Assembly: GCA_964519385.1 (NCBI GenBank)
Contig: CAZFLR010000028.1
Coordinates: 1-26,894, forward strand
Origin: SVFI01 sp964519385
GTDB taxonomy: Bacteria; Bacillota; Clostridia; Lachnospirales; Lachnospiraceae
Reading direction: 5' to 3'
Length of the DNA: 26,894 nucleotides
Shown: positions 6,877 to 14,089 of the stretch, piece by piece
How positions within the stretch are numbered: the first letter of the stretch is position 1
How the letters are laid out: every line of letters begins with the position of its first letter
Position numbers and translations under genes: made by a program
Notes under the pieces: model-generated
Databases searched by the model: none
The model's input: the letters and a program-made list of their open reading frames with translations, nothing else
Told to the model about the DNA's origin: nothing

Positions 6877-7596
6877 ATGCCAAAATATGCTTTTATTACC
6901 GGAGCTTCCAGAGGAATCGGAGCTGCCATCGCAGAGGAGCTTGCCCGGAACGGATATCATCTGTACCTGACATGCCACCATTCCGAAAATCTGCTGCATC
7001 AGCTTGCAGCACATCTTGAGGAACAGTATCATATAAGCTGCCGGTGTTTTGTCGGAGATATCGGAGATTACACCTTTGTATCCGAGTGTTTTTCTTCTAT
7101 AGATTCTCTGGATATTCTCGTGAACAATGCCGGAATCTCCTATGTCGGTCTTCTTTCGGAGATGGATGTGAAGGACTGGGATGAGGTCATGCGCACCAAC
7201 CTTTCCTCCGCCTTTTATACCAGCAAGCTGGCAACCGGACTGATGCTTAAGAAAAAGTCAGGAAAAATTATCAATATTTCTTCCGTATGGGGAAATGTCG
7301 GCTCTTCCATGGAGGTTGCCTACTCCGCATCCAAGGGCGGACTTAACAGCTTTACCAAAGCACTGGCCAAAGAGCTTGCTCCAAGTAATATTCAGGTAAA
7401 TGCAATTGCCTGTGGTGTCATTGATACAGATATGAATAAATGTTTTTCAGTCGAGGATATGGAAATACTTAAAGGTGAAATTCCTGCCGACCGTATAGGA
7501 ACCGCCATGGAGGTTGCACGCCTTGTAGCCCAGCTCATCCATTCGCCTTCCTATCTTACGGGACAAATCATCGCAATAGACGGGGGATGGCAATAA
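6877..7596 (+). CDS. fabG: SDR-family 3-oxoacyl-ACP reductase-like enzyme
   Basis: NAD(P)H-dependent reductase of the short-chain dehydrogenase family, most similar in plan to FabG. 239 residues. Cofactor motif TGASRGIG at 8-15, NNAG at 83-86, and the catalytic tetrad Asn109, Ser136, Tyr149, Lys153 (YSASK). It ends in the classical DGGW. The start at ATG 6877 has AGAGG nine bases upstream; the GTG at 6841 adds a tail with no family match. It stands alone and away from any fatty-acid cluster, so the true substrate could be another 3-oxo compound. The last codons form the 5' arm of its own terminator. Confidence 0.85.
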   Translation: MPKYAFITGASRGIGAAIAEELARNGYHLYLTCHHSENLLHQLAAHLEEQYHISCRCFVGDIGDYTFVSECFSSIDSLDILVNNAGISYVGLLSEMDVKDWDEVMRTNLSSAFYTSKLATGLMLKKKSGKIINISSVWGNVGSSMEVAYSASKGGLNSFTKALAKELAPSNIQVNAIACGVIDTDMNKCFSVEDMEILKGEIPADRIGTAMEVARLVAQLIHSPSYLTGQIIAIDGGWQ

Positions 7597-7610
7597 ACCA
7601 TCCCCTTTTT
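7583..7610 (+). terminator. fabG terminator overlapping the stop codon
   Basis: Stem GGGGATGG (7583-7590) with CCATCCCC (7598-7605), 7-nt loop holding the TAA stop (7594-7596), then five U. The reverse strand lacks a U-tract, so it acts mainly on fabG. Confidence 0.88.
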
Positions 7611-7628
7611 AATTCTTATATTTACGTT

Positions 7629-8306
7629 TTACACATGAAACCTTCTTTTGATTTCATTTCTTGCCATGGCATCTCCGATAAATACTGTTCCCAAAAAGAT
7701 TGCAAAGGAAACCCCGATGGCAATTCCCGACAACAATGCATGTTCCACCTTCGCAAAAAGAACATAGATTCCCAGCACCGCCGACAAAAACGACATTCCC
7801 ATCTGTAAAAGTATATAGCTGTGCCATGTCTGCAAATTGACAATCATCAGTATGAGTATCAGTATGTCTGCTGCCAGAATAATGACCGGTACGGCATACG
7901 TCACAGACCAGCCCTGATATCCGACAATACAGTCAATCAAAATCGTCAGCAATATAATCGCTATCACCTGAATCAGTATTTTCATGGTGTGCCCCTCATG
8001 TCCGTTAAACAAAGTGTATCTGAGCGTTATCAGAAGATATACCAGCGCAGCATCACAGATAAGCGACCACATGAGTCCGTTATAGGTGAAGTAGTTAGCA
8101 ATCGCTAACACCACCATGGAAACAAGACAAAGAAATGCAAAAATCTGCAGCATAAGCTTGTATCCCTTTCTGTGAATACGAATCATGGGATACATTCCCT
8201 CTGTCTTCTCCTCCTTATCCCCCCTGCTTTCCAGAATGCTCTGACACAGTGGACAGACATTCGTCGGGTCAGCGATATTTACTTTACACTGTTTACAATA
8301 TCTCAT
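7629..8306 (-). CDS. Zinc-ribbon membrane protein with six predicted TM helices (DUF6320-like)
   Basis: 225 residues. An N-terminal zinc ribbon has Cys4-x2-Cys7 and Cys18-x2-Cys21. A short charged stretch leads to six hydrophobic segments at about 51-70, 78-97, 108-126, 137-157, 165-184 and 190-210, and a basic tail. It resembles the uncharacterised DUF6320 family of Lachnospiraceae (recalled, not searched). The start codon overlaps the stop of the acyltransferase as ATGA, so the two are translationally coupled. A working guess is a membrane partner for the acyltransferase. No function is known to me. Confidence 0.75.
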   Translation of the reverse strand: MRYCKQCKVNIADPTNVCPLCQSILESRGDKEEKTEGMYPMIRIHRKGYKLMLQIFAFLCLVSMVVLAIANYFTYNGLMWSLICDAALVYLLITLRYTLFNGHEGHTMKILIQVIAIILLTILIDCIVGYQGWSVTYAVPVIILAADILILILMIVNLQTWHSYILLQMGMSFLSAVLGIYVLFAKVEHALLSGIAIGVSFAIFLGTVFIGDAMARNEIKRRFHV

Positions 8307-9589
8307 ATATTCAGTCCTTCCCCGTTCGTCTCAACAACGACCGAAATACCGTCCTCTGCAAGGGTTGAAAAAAATCTTCTCTGAATGGATGTGTCTGCCA
8401 GCTTTGTGCTTATGGTATATACCATCTCGTCTTCATATGTGCAGACTGCGCACTTCATATTCTGTCCCTTGGTCATGGACAACACAATATGGAAACGTTC
8501 GATATACGGCTTATAGGCATCCCTAATCTGCATCGTACCCAGGTTCGTCAGTGTCGAAGTATTGGAACGCGCCGTCCGGCAATAAACCCATCGCATGGCA
8601 AGTCGTTTGATAAACAGCGGAACCATACGGAGCCACCGGTTCATCTCATTTGAAACATTATAGGCAATCAGTCCGTCCATATTTTCCCTCGTCAACTGTG
8701 GCTTCAGATTTTTTTCTACAATCCGTAAAACTTCCTCCAACGTATAGTTTTCTTTTTCGGTTCTGAATACCGATTCTATCATTGCAAAGAAGTTTTTTAT
8801 CGTGATGGAATTGTAAAACGGGCGCAAATTTACCGGAATAGAAATGCTGATTGGTCTTTTTGAGATTCCGCCATGCAAAACTTCCCTGTAAATACTATAG
8901 GTATATACCCCGACCAGATAGGTGTTAATGCTGACTCCCCACTTTTTGGCCGCCTGTTTCACCTGAGACAGATTCATATATCCGTGCATTACGGACAATG
9001 CATTTTTCACGAGGAAGTCCCCTTCCAGTTCAAGTGCGCGCTCTGTCTTATATTTTTTACTCAACTTTTTCCCCGTGTAATTTTTGATATAGCTGTCTTC
9101 TTTATTCAATGAAGTATCGCTGCAAAGAACGTCTCCAAGTTCATTCCGCAGCTCCGGATGCACCATCCTGAGATACTTATACACCAGTTCCCTGAAGAAT
9201 GTGATGGCTCCCATCCCATCGGTCAACACATGAAAAACTTCCAAATTGATTCTTTTTTTATAATAGGTCACGCGGAATAAATAGTTATTGTTCTGATAAG
9301 GAGGCATGAAAAGACACGGATAGGAACTTTCCTCCTTCACCCGCGGTGCCGGCCTTGTATTGGTCTCAAAATAATACCAGAAGATTCCCCTCCGCAGCCT
9401 TGCATGAAACACATCAAACAGCGGAAGAACCCTGTCGAGTGCTTCCTGCAGCAATTCCGGCTTTATCTCCTCATTTAAGGTTACCGATATCCGGTAAACA
9501 CTGCTCATGCTCTCATTGGCAATTACCGGAAAAAGCAATGCCGTATTATCTAATTTATCCCACTTCATTTCTCTGCTTCTCGGACTCAT
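8303..9589 (-). CDS. CoA-dependent acyltransferase of the condensation/alcohol-acetyltransferase fold
   Basis: 428 residues with the two-lobed chloramphenicol-acetyltransferase/condensation-domain plan. The catalytic HxxxDG is His120-VLT-Asp124-Gly125, followed by MGA. A TLTNLG segment in the C-terminal lobe resembles the structural motif of alcohol acetyltransferases and PapA-type enzymes. It probably moves an acyl group from CoA to an alcohol or amine; the substrate is unknown. The ATG at 9589 overlaps the hydF stop (ATGA), with GGAG 12 bases upstream. An alternative ATG at 9568 (MKWDKL) has no good ribosome binding site. Its stop overlaps the DUF6320-like gene in the same way. No transmembrane segment was seen. 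Confidence 0.8.
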   Translation of the reverse strand: MSPRSREMKWDKLDNTALLFPVIANESMSSVYRISVTLNEEIKPELLQEALDRVLPLFDVFHARLRRGIFWYYFETNTRPAPRVKEESSYPCLFMPPYQNNNYLFRVTYYKKRINLEVFHVLTDGMGAITFFRELVYKYLRMVHPELRNELGDVLCSDTSLNKEDSYIKNYTGKKLSKKYKTERALELEGDFLVKNALSVMHGYMNLSQVKQAAKKWGVSINTYLVGVYTYSIYREVLHGGISKRPISISIPVNLRPFYNSITIKNFFAMIESVFRTEKENYTLEEVLRIVEKNLKPQLTRENMDGLIAYNVSNEMNRWLRMVPLFIKRLAMRWVYCRTARSNTSTLTNLGTMQIRDAYKPYIERFHIVLSMTKGQNMKCAVCTYEDEMVYTISTKLADTSIQRRFFSTLAEDGISVVVETNGEGLNI

Positions 9590-10785
9590 ATATGCTTAAT
9601 ACTCCGTTCCAAAATACCATTCATGTGTGCAATTGCGGTTCCGTAATTTGTCATCGCCACATTTTCTTTTCGCGCCGTCTCACTCCGGCAGACCATTTCC
9701 TTTTCACTCAGCATACATCCGCCACAGTGAATCACAAGGCGAATACCGGAAAGTCCGGAAGGAAACTGCGTGCCGGCGGTCCACTGAAATTGAAGCCTCT
9801 TACCTGTATACTTCAAAATCCACGCCGGAAGCTTCTCCGTACCGATATCTCCACACTGTCTGTGATGTGTGCAACCCTCCGAAATCAGCACCGTATCTCC
9901 GTCCCGGAGTTCATCCAACACCCTTGCACCTTCTACGGCCTCCCATAAAATTCCTTTGTATCTTGCAAATAAAATCGAAAAGGAAGTCAGCCTTATACCC
10001 TCCGGTACAATACGGCTCACCTGTTCAAAAACCTGACTGTCCGTAATGACAAGTACCGGCGGTTTCACACTGTTTTCCAGTGCGCCGGCAAGTTCATCCG
10101 GCTGTACAACCATTGTAACTGCGCCTGTAGTGAGCAGCTCACGTATCGTCTGCTGCTGAGGCAGTATCAGTCTCCCCTTCGGTGCCGATGCATCTACCGG
10201 TGTTACCAAAATTACCAAATCACCTTTTTTCACCAGATCAGAAACCAAAGGTCGTTCCATCTTTGTGGTCATCCCCATGCTTCCCAACGCATTTTTCAGT
10301 TCCCCGATTCCTATGCCTTTTTTCGCACTCACATAAACATGCCTGCGTTCCGGGCAAAAAGCCTCCCACGTCTTCCTCTGTATATCCGTAAGCTCCTCGG
10401 CCTTATTGACGGCAATCAGAAAAGGAATTCCGCGTTTTTCCAGTTGTTCGGCCAGTTCCCTTTCTTCTGTCAGAACTTCTTCCGCAGCATCGGTCACAAT
10501 CACTGCAATATTTGCCTTATCAAAAATACGGAACGTCTTTTCCACCCGGAGCCGACCGATTTCTCCTTCATCATCAATTCCGGCCGTATCTACCAACAGC
10601 ACCGGACCGATTGGCAAAAGCTCCATTGTCTTTGAAACCGGATCCGTCGTTGTACCCGCCACATCCGAGACAACGCTGATGCTCTGTTCCAGTACGGCAT
10701 TTACCAGACTTGATTTTCCGCTGTTTCTTTTCCCGAAAAAACCGATACAGATCCTGTCTGCAACCGGTGTATCCTGTAAACCCAT
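9586..10785 (-). CDS. hydF: [FeFe]-hydrogenase maturation GTPase HydF
   Basis: Scaffold GTPase that carries the 2Fe precursor and delivers it to apo-[FeFe]-hydrogenase. 399 residues. GTPase motifs: P-loop GKRNSGKSS at 18-26, DTAG at 66-69, NKAE for G4. The C-terminal cluster motif CxHx(44-53)HCxxC is intact: Cys305, His307, then His353-Cys354-x2-Cys357 with 45 residues between the histidines. The start has AGGAAGAG just upstream. It lies 26 bp after hydG and overlaps the acyltransferase start by ATGA. No hydE or hydrogenase gene is in the window. Confidence 0.95.
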   Translation of the reverse strand: MGLQDTPVADRICIGFFGKRNSGKSSLVNAVLEQSISVVSDVAGTTTDPVSKTMELLPIGPVLLVDTAGIDDEGEIGRLRVEKTFRIFDKANIAVIVTDAAEEVLTEERELAEQLEKRGIPFLIAVNKAEELTDIQRKTWEAFCPERRHVYVSAKKGIGIGELKNALGSMGMTTKMERPLVSDLVKKGDLVILVTPVDASAPKGRLILPQQQTIRELLTTGAVTMVVQPDELAGALENSVKPPVLVITDSQVFEQVSRIVPEGIRLTSFSILFARYKGILWEAVEGARVLDELRDGDTVLISEGCTHHRQCGDIGTEKLPAWILKYTGKRLQFQWTAGTQFPSGLSGIRLVIHCGGCMLSEKEMVCRSETARKENVAMTNYGTAIAHMNGILERSIKHI

Positions 10786-10811
10786 CTCTCTTCCTCACTC
10801 ATATGCACAGA

Positions 10812-12230
10812 TTAAAAACGGAAATCTCTCTCTCCGCCTTTGATTTTCTCCAATCTGTCCCGGACAATTTCCCGGACGCTGTCTTTGGGAATATTCTGCA
10901 GTTCTTTTTGAATCATGGCCTCTCCGGCTTTCCTTGTCTCCTCCGTTGCATAATCTGTCAGGTATTCCTGCAGGGTCATCAGTGCATTCGGATGGCAGCA
11001 GTTCATAATCTGCCTGCTTTTACACAGCTCCATAAATCGGTCTCCCGTTCTTCCCTCGCGATAACACGCTGTACAAAAGCTCGGGATATAATCCATTTCC
11101 ATCAGCCAGCGCACCACCTCATCCAGAGTTCGTTTATCACTGACATCAAACTGCTCGCTGTTCTCATCCACGGCTTCTGCCTCTGCATAGCCTCCGACAC
11201 TTGTTTTGGAGCCTCCGCTTATCTGCGAGATACCAAGCCCCAATACACGTTCCCTGCACGCCTGACTCTCTCTTGTCGAAATAATCATTCCCGTATAAGG
11301 AACACTGATACGGATACATGCAATAATTTTGGCAAAGGTATCATCATCAATTCCGTTATCGAAGTCATCCGGATCTATATCGTCCGCCCGCTTAACCCGC
11401 GGAACACTGATGGTATGCGGTCCGACACCGAAGGCTGCCTCCAAATGCTCCGCATGCATCAACAACGCCGCAAATTCGTACCGGTAAAGCTCAAGTCCAA
11501 AGAGCACGCCCAGTCCCACATCATCAATTCCGCCCTCCATCGCACGGTCCATTGCCTCTGTATGATAAGCATAATCATGTTTCGGCCCCGTCGGATGCAG
11601 TTTCTCATAGCTTTCTTTATGATAGGTTTCCTGAAACAGAATATAGGTACCGATTCCGGCCTCCTTAAGTCTGCGATAATTTTCTACCGTCGTTGCAGCG
11701 ATGTTCACATTAACACGACGGATATCCCCATTTTTGTGATGAATGCCATATATCGTTTCGATACACTCCAAAATATATTCAATCGGATTGTTTACGGGAT
11801 CCTCTCCCGCCTCGATTGCCAGTCTCTTATGTCCCATATCCTGAAGTGCAATCACTTCTTTCCTGACTTCTTCCTGTGTCAGCTTTTTCCGGGCAATATG
11901 TTTATTTTTCATATGATACGGACAATATACGCATCCGTTTACGCAATAATTGGACAGATACAGCGGTGCAAACATTACGATTCTGTTTCCGTAAAAATCT
12001 TCCTTAATCTGCTTTGCAAGTGCATATATTTCCTCATTTTTTTCCGGAATATCACAGTCGAGAAGCACTGCTGCCTCACGGTGCGAAAGTCCTTTTCTCT
12101 CTCTTGCCTTTCGCAGGATTTCATCAATCAGTTCCCGGTTTGACTTATTCTCTCCGGCATATGCAAGCGTTGCAAGCACTTCCTCATGATCTATAAATTC
12201 TTCCGCTTTTTTTGAACTCGAATTGTACAC
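10812..12230 (-). CDS. hydG: [FeFe]-hydrogenase H-cluster radical SAM maturase HydG
   Basis: Radical SAM tyrosine lyase that makes the CO and CN- ligands of the H-cluster. 472 residues from a GTG start. The N-terminus (VYNSSSKKAEEFIDHEE) aligns with the family start MYNxxSKKAEEF, and GGAGG lies nine bases upstream, so upstream ATG codons are rejected. The SAM cluster motif is CVNGCVYC, Cys96-x3-Cys100-x2-Cys103. The auxiliary cluster motif Cx2Cx22C is Cys386, Cys389, Cys412. It is the first gene of hydG-hydF-acyltransferase-DUF6320-like. A possible -10 TATACT lies at 12280-12275, but its -35 is poor. Confidence 0.96.
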   Translation of the reverse strand: MYNSSSKKAEEFIDHEEVLATLAYAGENKSNRELIDEILRKARERKGLSHREAAVLLDCDIPEKNEEIYALAKQIKEDFYGNRIVMFAPLYLSNYCVNGCVYCPYHMKNKHIARKKLTQEEVRKEVIALQDMGHKRLAIEAGEDPVNNPIEYILECIETIYGIHHKNGDIRRVNVNIAATTVENYRRLKEAGIGTYILFQETYHKESYEKLHPTGPKHDYAYHTEAMDRAMEGGIDDVGLGVLFGLELYRYEFAALLMHAEHLEAAFGVGPHTISVPRVKRADDIDPDDFDNGIDDDTFAKIIACIRISVPYTGMIISTRESQACRERVLGLGISQISGGSKTSVGGYAEAEAVDENSEQFDVSDKRTLDEVVRWLMEMDYIPSFCTACYREGRTGDRFMELCKSRQIMNCCHPNALMTLQEYLTDYATEETRKAGEAMIQKELQNIPKDSVREIVRDRLEKIKGGERDFRF

Positions 12231-12295
12231 CAGAAATATCCTCCTTCTTCTATTTTTCTCAAAACTCTTTTCACAGTATACCACATTCCGGCTGC

Positions 12296-12329
12296 AAAAA
12301 AAAGTTGTGCAGAAGCTTCTGCACAACTT
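12296..12329 (-). terminator. Terminator after the hemerythrin gene
   Basis: A perfect 28-bp palindrome (12302-12329, centre AAGCTT) followed by eight U on the minus strand. It lies 8 nt after the stop and upstream of the hydG leader, so it insulates hydG from the gene before it. Confidence 0.92.
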
Positions 12330-12337
12330 ATCATTTC

Positions 12338-13171
12338 TTATAATGCTTTCATGACCTCTTCATATATCGCATCATACCCGTCCGGATTATAATCTGCATC
12401 CATGTCAATCACAGTCTGTTTACCATAGTTTTCATCACCCTTATACTTCGGAATAATATGGAAAACCAGTTTGTCATCCATGTCCTCTAAATCCATATAA
12501 CAGATGGCATCCGGCTTATAGCATTTCCTGAGCACCTTTGCCGCTTTTGCAATGTCCGCAAAAAACAAATTGCGTTCCAGGGTGGACAGACGACACATTT
12601 CTTTGGTTGCTTCTTTAAACACCGCAACCATATGCCCCTTATTCTCCTGATTCTTGTACAGATAAAGCTTCACGACATCATATTCCTTCAGAAAACGTCC
12701 ATACTTTTCCTCAACAGGCATTTCAACCCTGTCCGCCTTGTCCGCCTGCTCTTTAAGATACTTCTTATACGCTGCTGTCATATTGCAGTCCTCGTTCAAT
12801 ACGTGATTCATAATCCACGTCTGCACCTCATCACGTATCTTCTCAAGCTGCTTCACCGGCTCTGCTTTAATCTTCGGCAAATCAAGTCCCATAATAAAAT
12901 CCGAACATCTCGTATGGAATTTCTTATGCTCTGTAATTCGCGGATAACACATTTCCTCCATCATGCGCTCTTCTACATAAAAATGATACCCTGTATAATC
13001 GCGCAGTGCGCACACAATGTCAAGAAGCTGCTTATCCGTAACACCGATACACTGAATTCTCAGAAGCTGCTCAATATCTCTTCCGATTCTGAACAACTGC
13101 TTATGCTGTGTATCTACATCCTCAACCCCCGTTTCCATTGACTTTACCCAGTCAAACTTAAAATCAAACAT
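12338..13171 (-). CDS. Bacteriohemerythrin fused to a degenerate HIT domain
   Basis: 277 residues. The hemerythrin domain (about 1-140) keeps all seven di-iron ligands at standard spacing: His23, His63, Glu67, His82, His86, His123, Asp128. It should bind O2 or NO, and acts in the cytoplasm (no signal peptide). Residues about 160-255 have the layout of a HIT hydrolase (GHMVAVFKEA, LSTLERNLFF, then KLVFHIIPKY). In the HxHxH signature only the last histidine remains (Lys234, Val236, His238), so the nucleophile is lost and catalysis is unlikely. The HIT call rests on pattern only. It is monocistronic, between a promoter at 13208-13234 and a strong terminator. Its place next to the hyd genes suggests O2 sensing near O2-labile hydrogenase assembly, but no direct link is visible. 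Confidence 0.85.
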   Translation of the reverse strand: MFDFKFDWVKSMETGVEDVDTQHKQLFRIGRDIEQLLRIQCIGVTDKQLLDIVCALRDYTGYHFYVEERMMEEMCYPRITEHKKFHTRCSDFIMGLDLPKIKAEPVKQLEKIRDEVQTWIMNHVLNEDCNMTAAYKKYLKEQADKADRVEMPVEEKYGRFLKEYDVVKLYLYKNQENKGHMVAVFKEATKEMCRLSTLERNLFFADIAKAAKVLRKCYKPDAICYMDLEDMDDKLVFHIIPKYKGDENYGKQTVIDMDADYNPDGYDAIYEEVMKAL

Positions 13172-13207
13172 AAAAACGGTAACCCTTTCTTTCTTACTAT
13201 ATGTACT

Positions 13208-13234
13208 ATTATATTTTATCTATTTCCCGGTCAA
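13208..13234 (-). promoter_or_regulatory. Promoter of the hemerythrin-HIT gene
   Basis: -35 TTGACC (13234-13229), a short 15-bp spacer, -10 TATAAT (13213-13208). A shifted -10 at 17 bp (TAATAG) overlaps it. Confidence 0.5.
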
Positions 13235-13252
13235 AAAACAAGGGATAATATA

Positions 13253-14089
13253 TCAATACTTTCTACTTTTGAAGGCACATATCATCTCGTTTGTCAGACT
13301 CGTATCTGTATATTCCACCGGAATCTGTTCACGGGAAATCCAGCATGCAACGGCCAGTTCATCCTCATCCATCCGGATTTCTTCATCACCATCTGCTTCG
13401 CATATATACCCTGCCAGTATGTTGTCGGCAAATGCCCACGGCTGAGAACCGAAATAACGGATATTCTTTACCTTCAGTCCTGTTTCCTCCATAACCTCAC
13501 GCCTTACCGTGTCCTCAAACGTTTCTCCTATTTCTGTAAATCCTGCCACCAGAGCATAGCCTCCGTACTCCCGTCCCCGGTATTTTGTCAGAAGCAGCTT
13601 TTCTCCGCTTGTCACTGCCACAATCACCGCCGGATTAATCCTCGGATACACCTGCTGCCCACAGGCAGGACATTTCAGCATTCTCTCTTTTTCATCATGC
13701 TCCAGCTCCTGTCCGCATCGTCCGCAGTAGCGGTTAGAACGATACCAGCCATCCAACATAAACCCGGTCACGGCTGCAAATGCAAGATGCTTCGGAGACC
13801 TTCTTCGGAACTCCTGCTTTCCTGCGATCACAACCTTCCCCGCTTCAAGAAGCTTGCCCGCTTCTTTTTCCACCTGAAGATAAAAGCATCTCATATCATC
13901 CACAGAAAACAGATACATCATACGCGCTTCGGCCTCATCAGAAAATTCATCACGGCGGGGAAATACGATTTTCTCTCCCGGACATAAAAGGATTTCTCCG
14001 CCGGAAAAGGCCAGCACGCAGTCTTCTTTTTGTGGAGATAAATTATAAAATTCTATATGCAGCTTGTGCGGAGCAATATCCTGTATCAT
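13253..14089 (-). CDS. nudC: NAD(H) pyrophosphatase, NudC-type Nudix hydrolase
   Basis: Hydrolyses NADH/NAD+ to NMN(H) and AMP; E. coli NudC also removes NAD caps from RNA 5' ends. 278 residues. N-terminal domain, then a zinc ribbon (Cys122-x2-Cys125, Cys140-x2-Cys143). The complete Nudix box is at 183-205: Gly183, Glu189, Arg197, Glu198, Glu201, Glu202, Gly204. The NudC marker SQPWxFxxS appears as SQPWAFADN (215-223), so the usual Pro and final Ser are replaced. The ATG overlaps the stop of the GTPase-NYN gene (ATGA), so translation is coupled. The stop lies 19 bp from the hemerythrin -35 box, and no clear terminator was seen. Confidence 0.88.
   Translation of the reverse strand: MIQDIAPHKLHIEFYNLSPQKEDCVLAFSGGEILLCPGEKIVFPRRDEFSDEAEARMMYLFSVDDMRCFYLQVEKEAGKLLEAGKVVIAGKQEFRRRSPKHLAFAAVTGFMLDGWYRSNRYCGRCGQELEHDEKERMLKCPACGQQVYPRINPAVIVAVTSGEKLLLTKYRGREYGGYALVAGFTEIGETFEDTVRREVMEETGLKVKNIRYFGSQPWAFADNILAGYICEADGDEEIRMDEDELAVACWISREQIPVEYTDTSLTNEMICAFKSRKY

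Noticed and set aside
10710..12143. 477-residue plus-strand frame antisense to hydG and the hydF start
   Set aside because: Fully opposite clear hydG motifs. Composition is that of a reverse-complement shadow, with no ribosome binding site.
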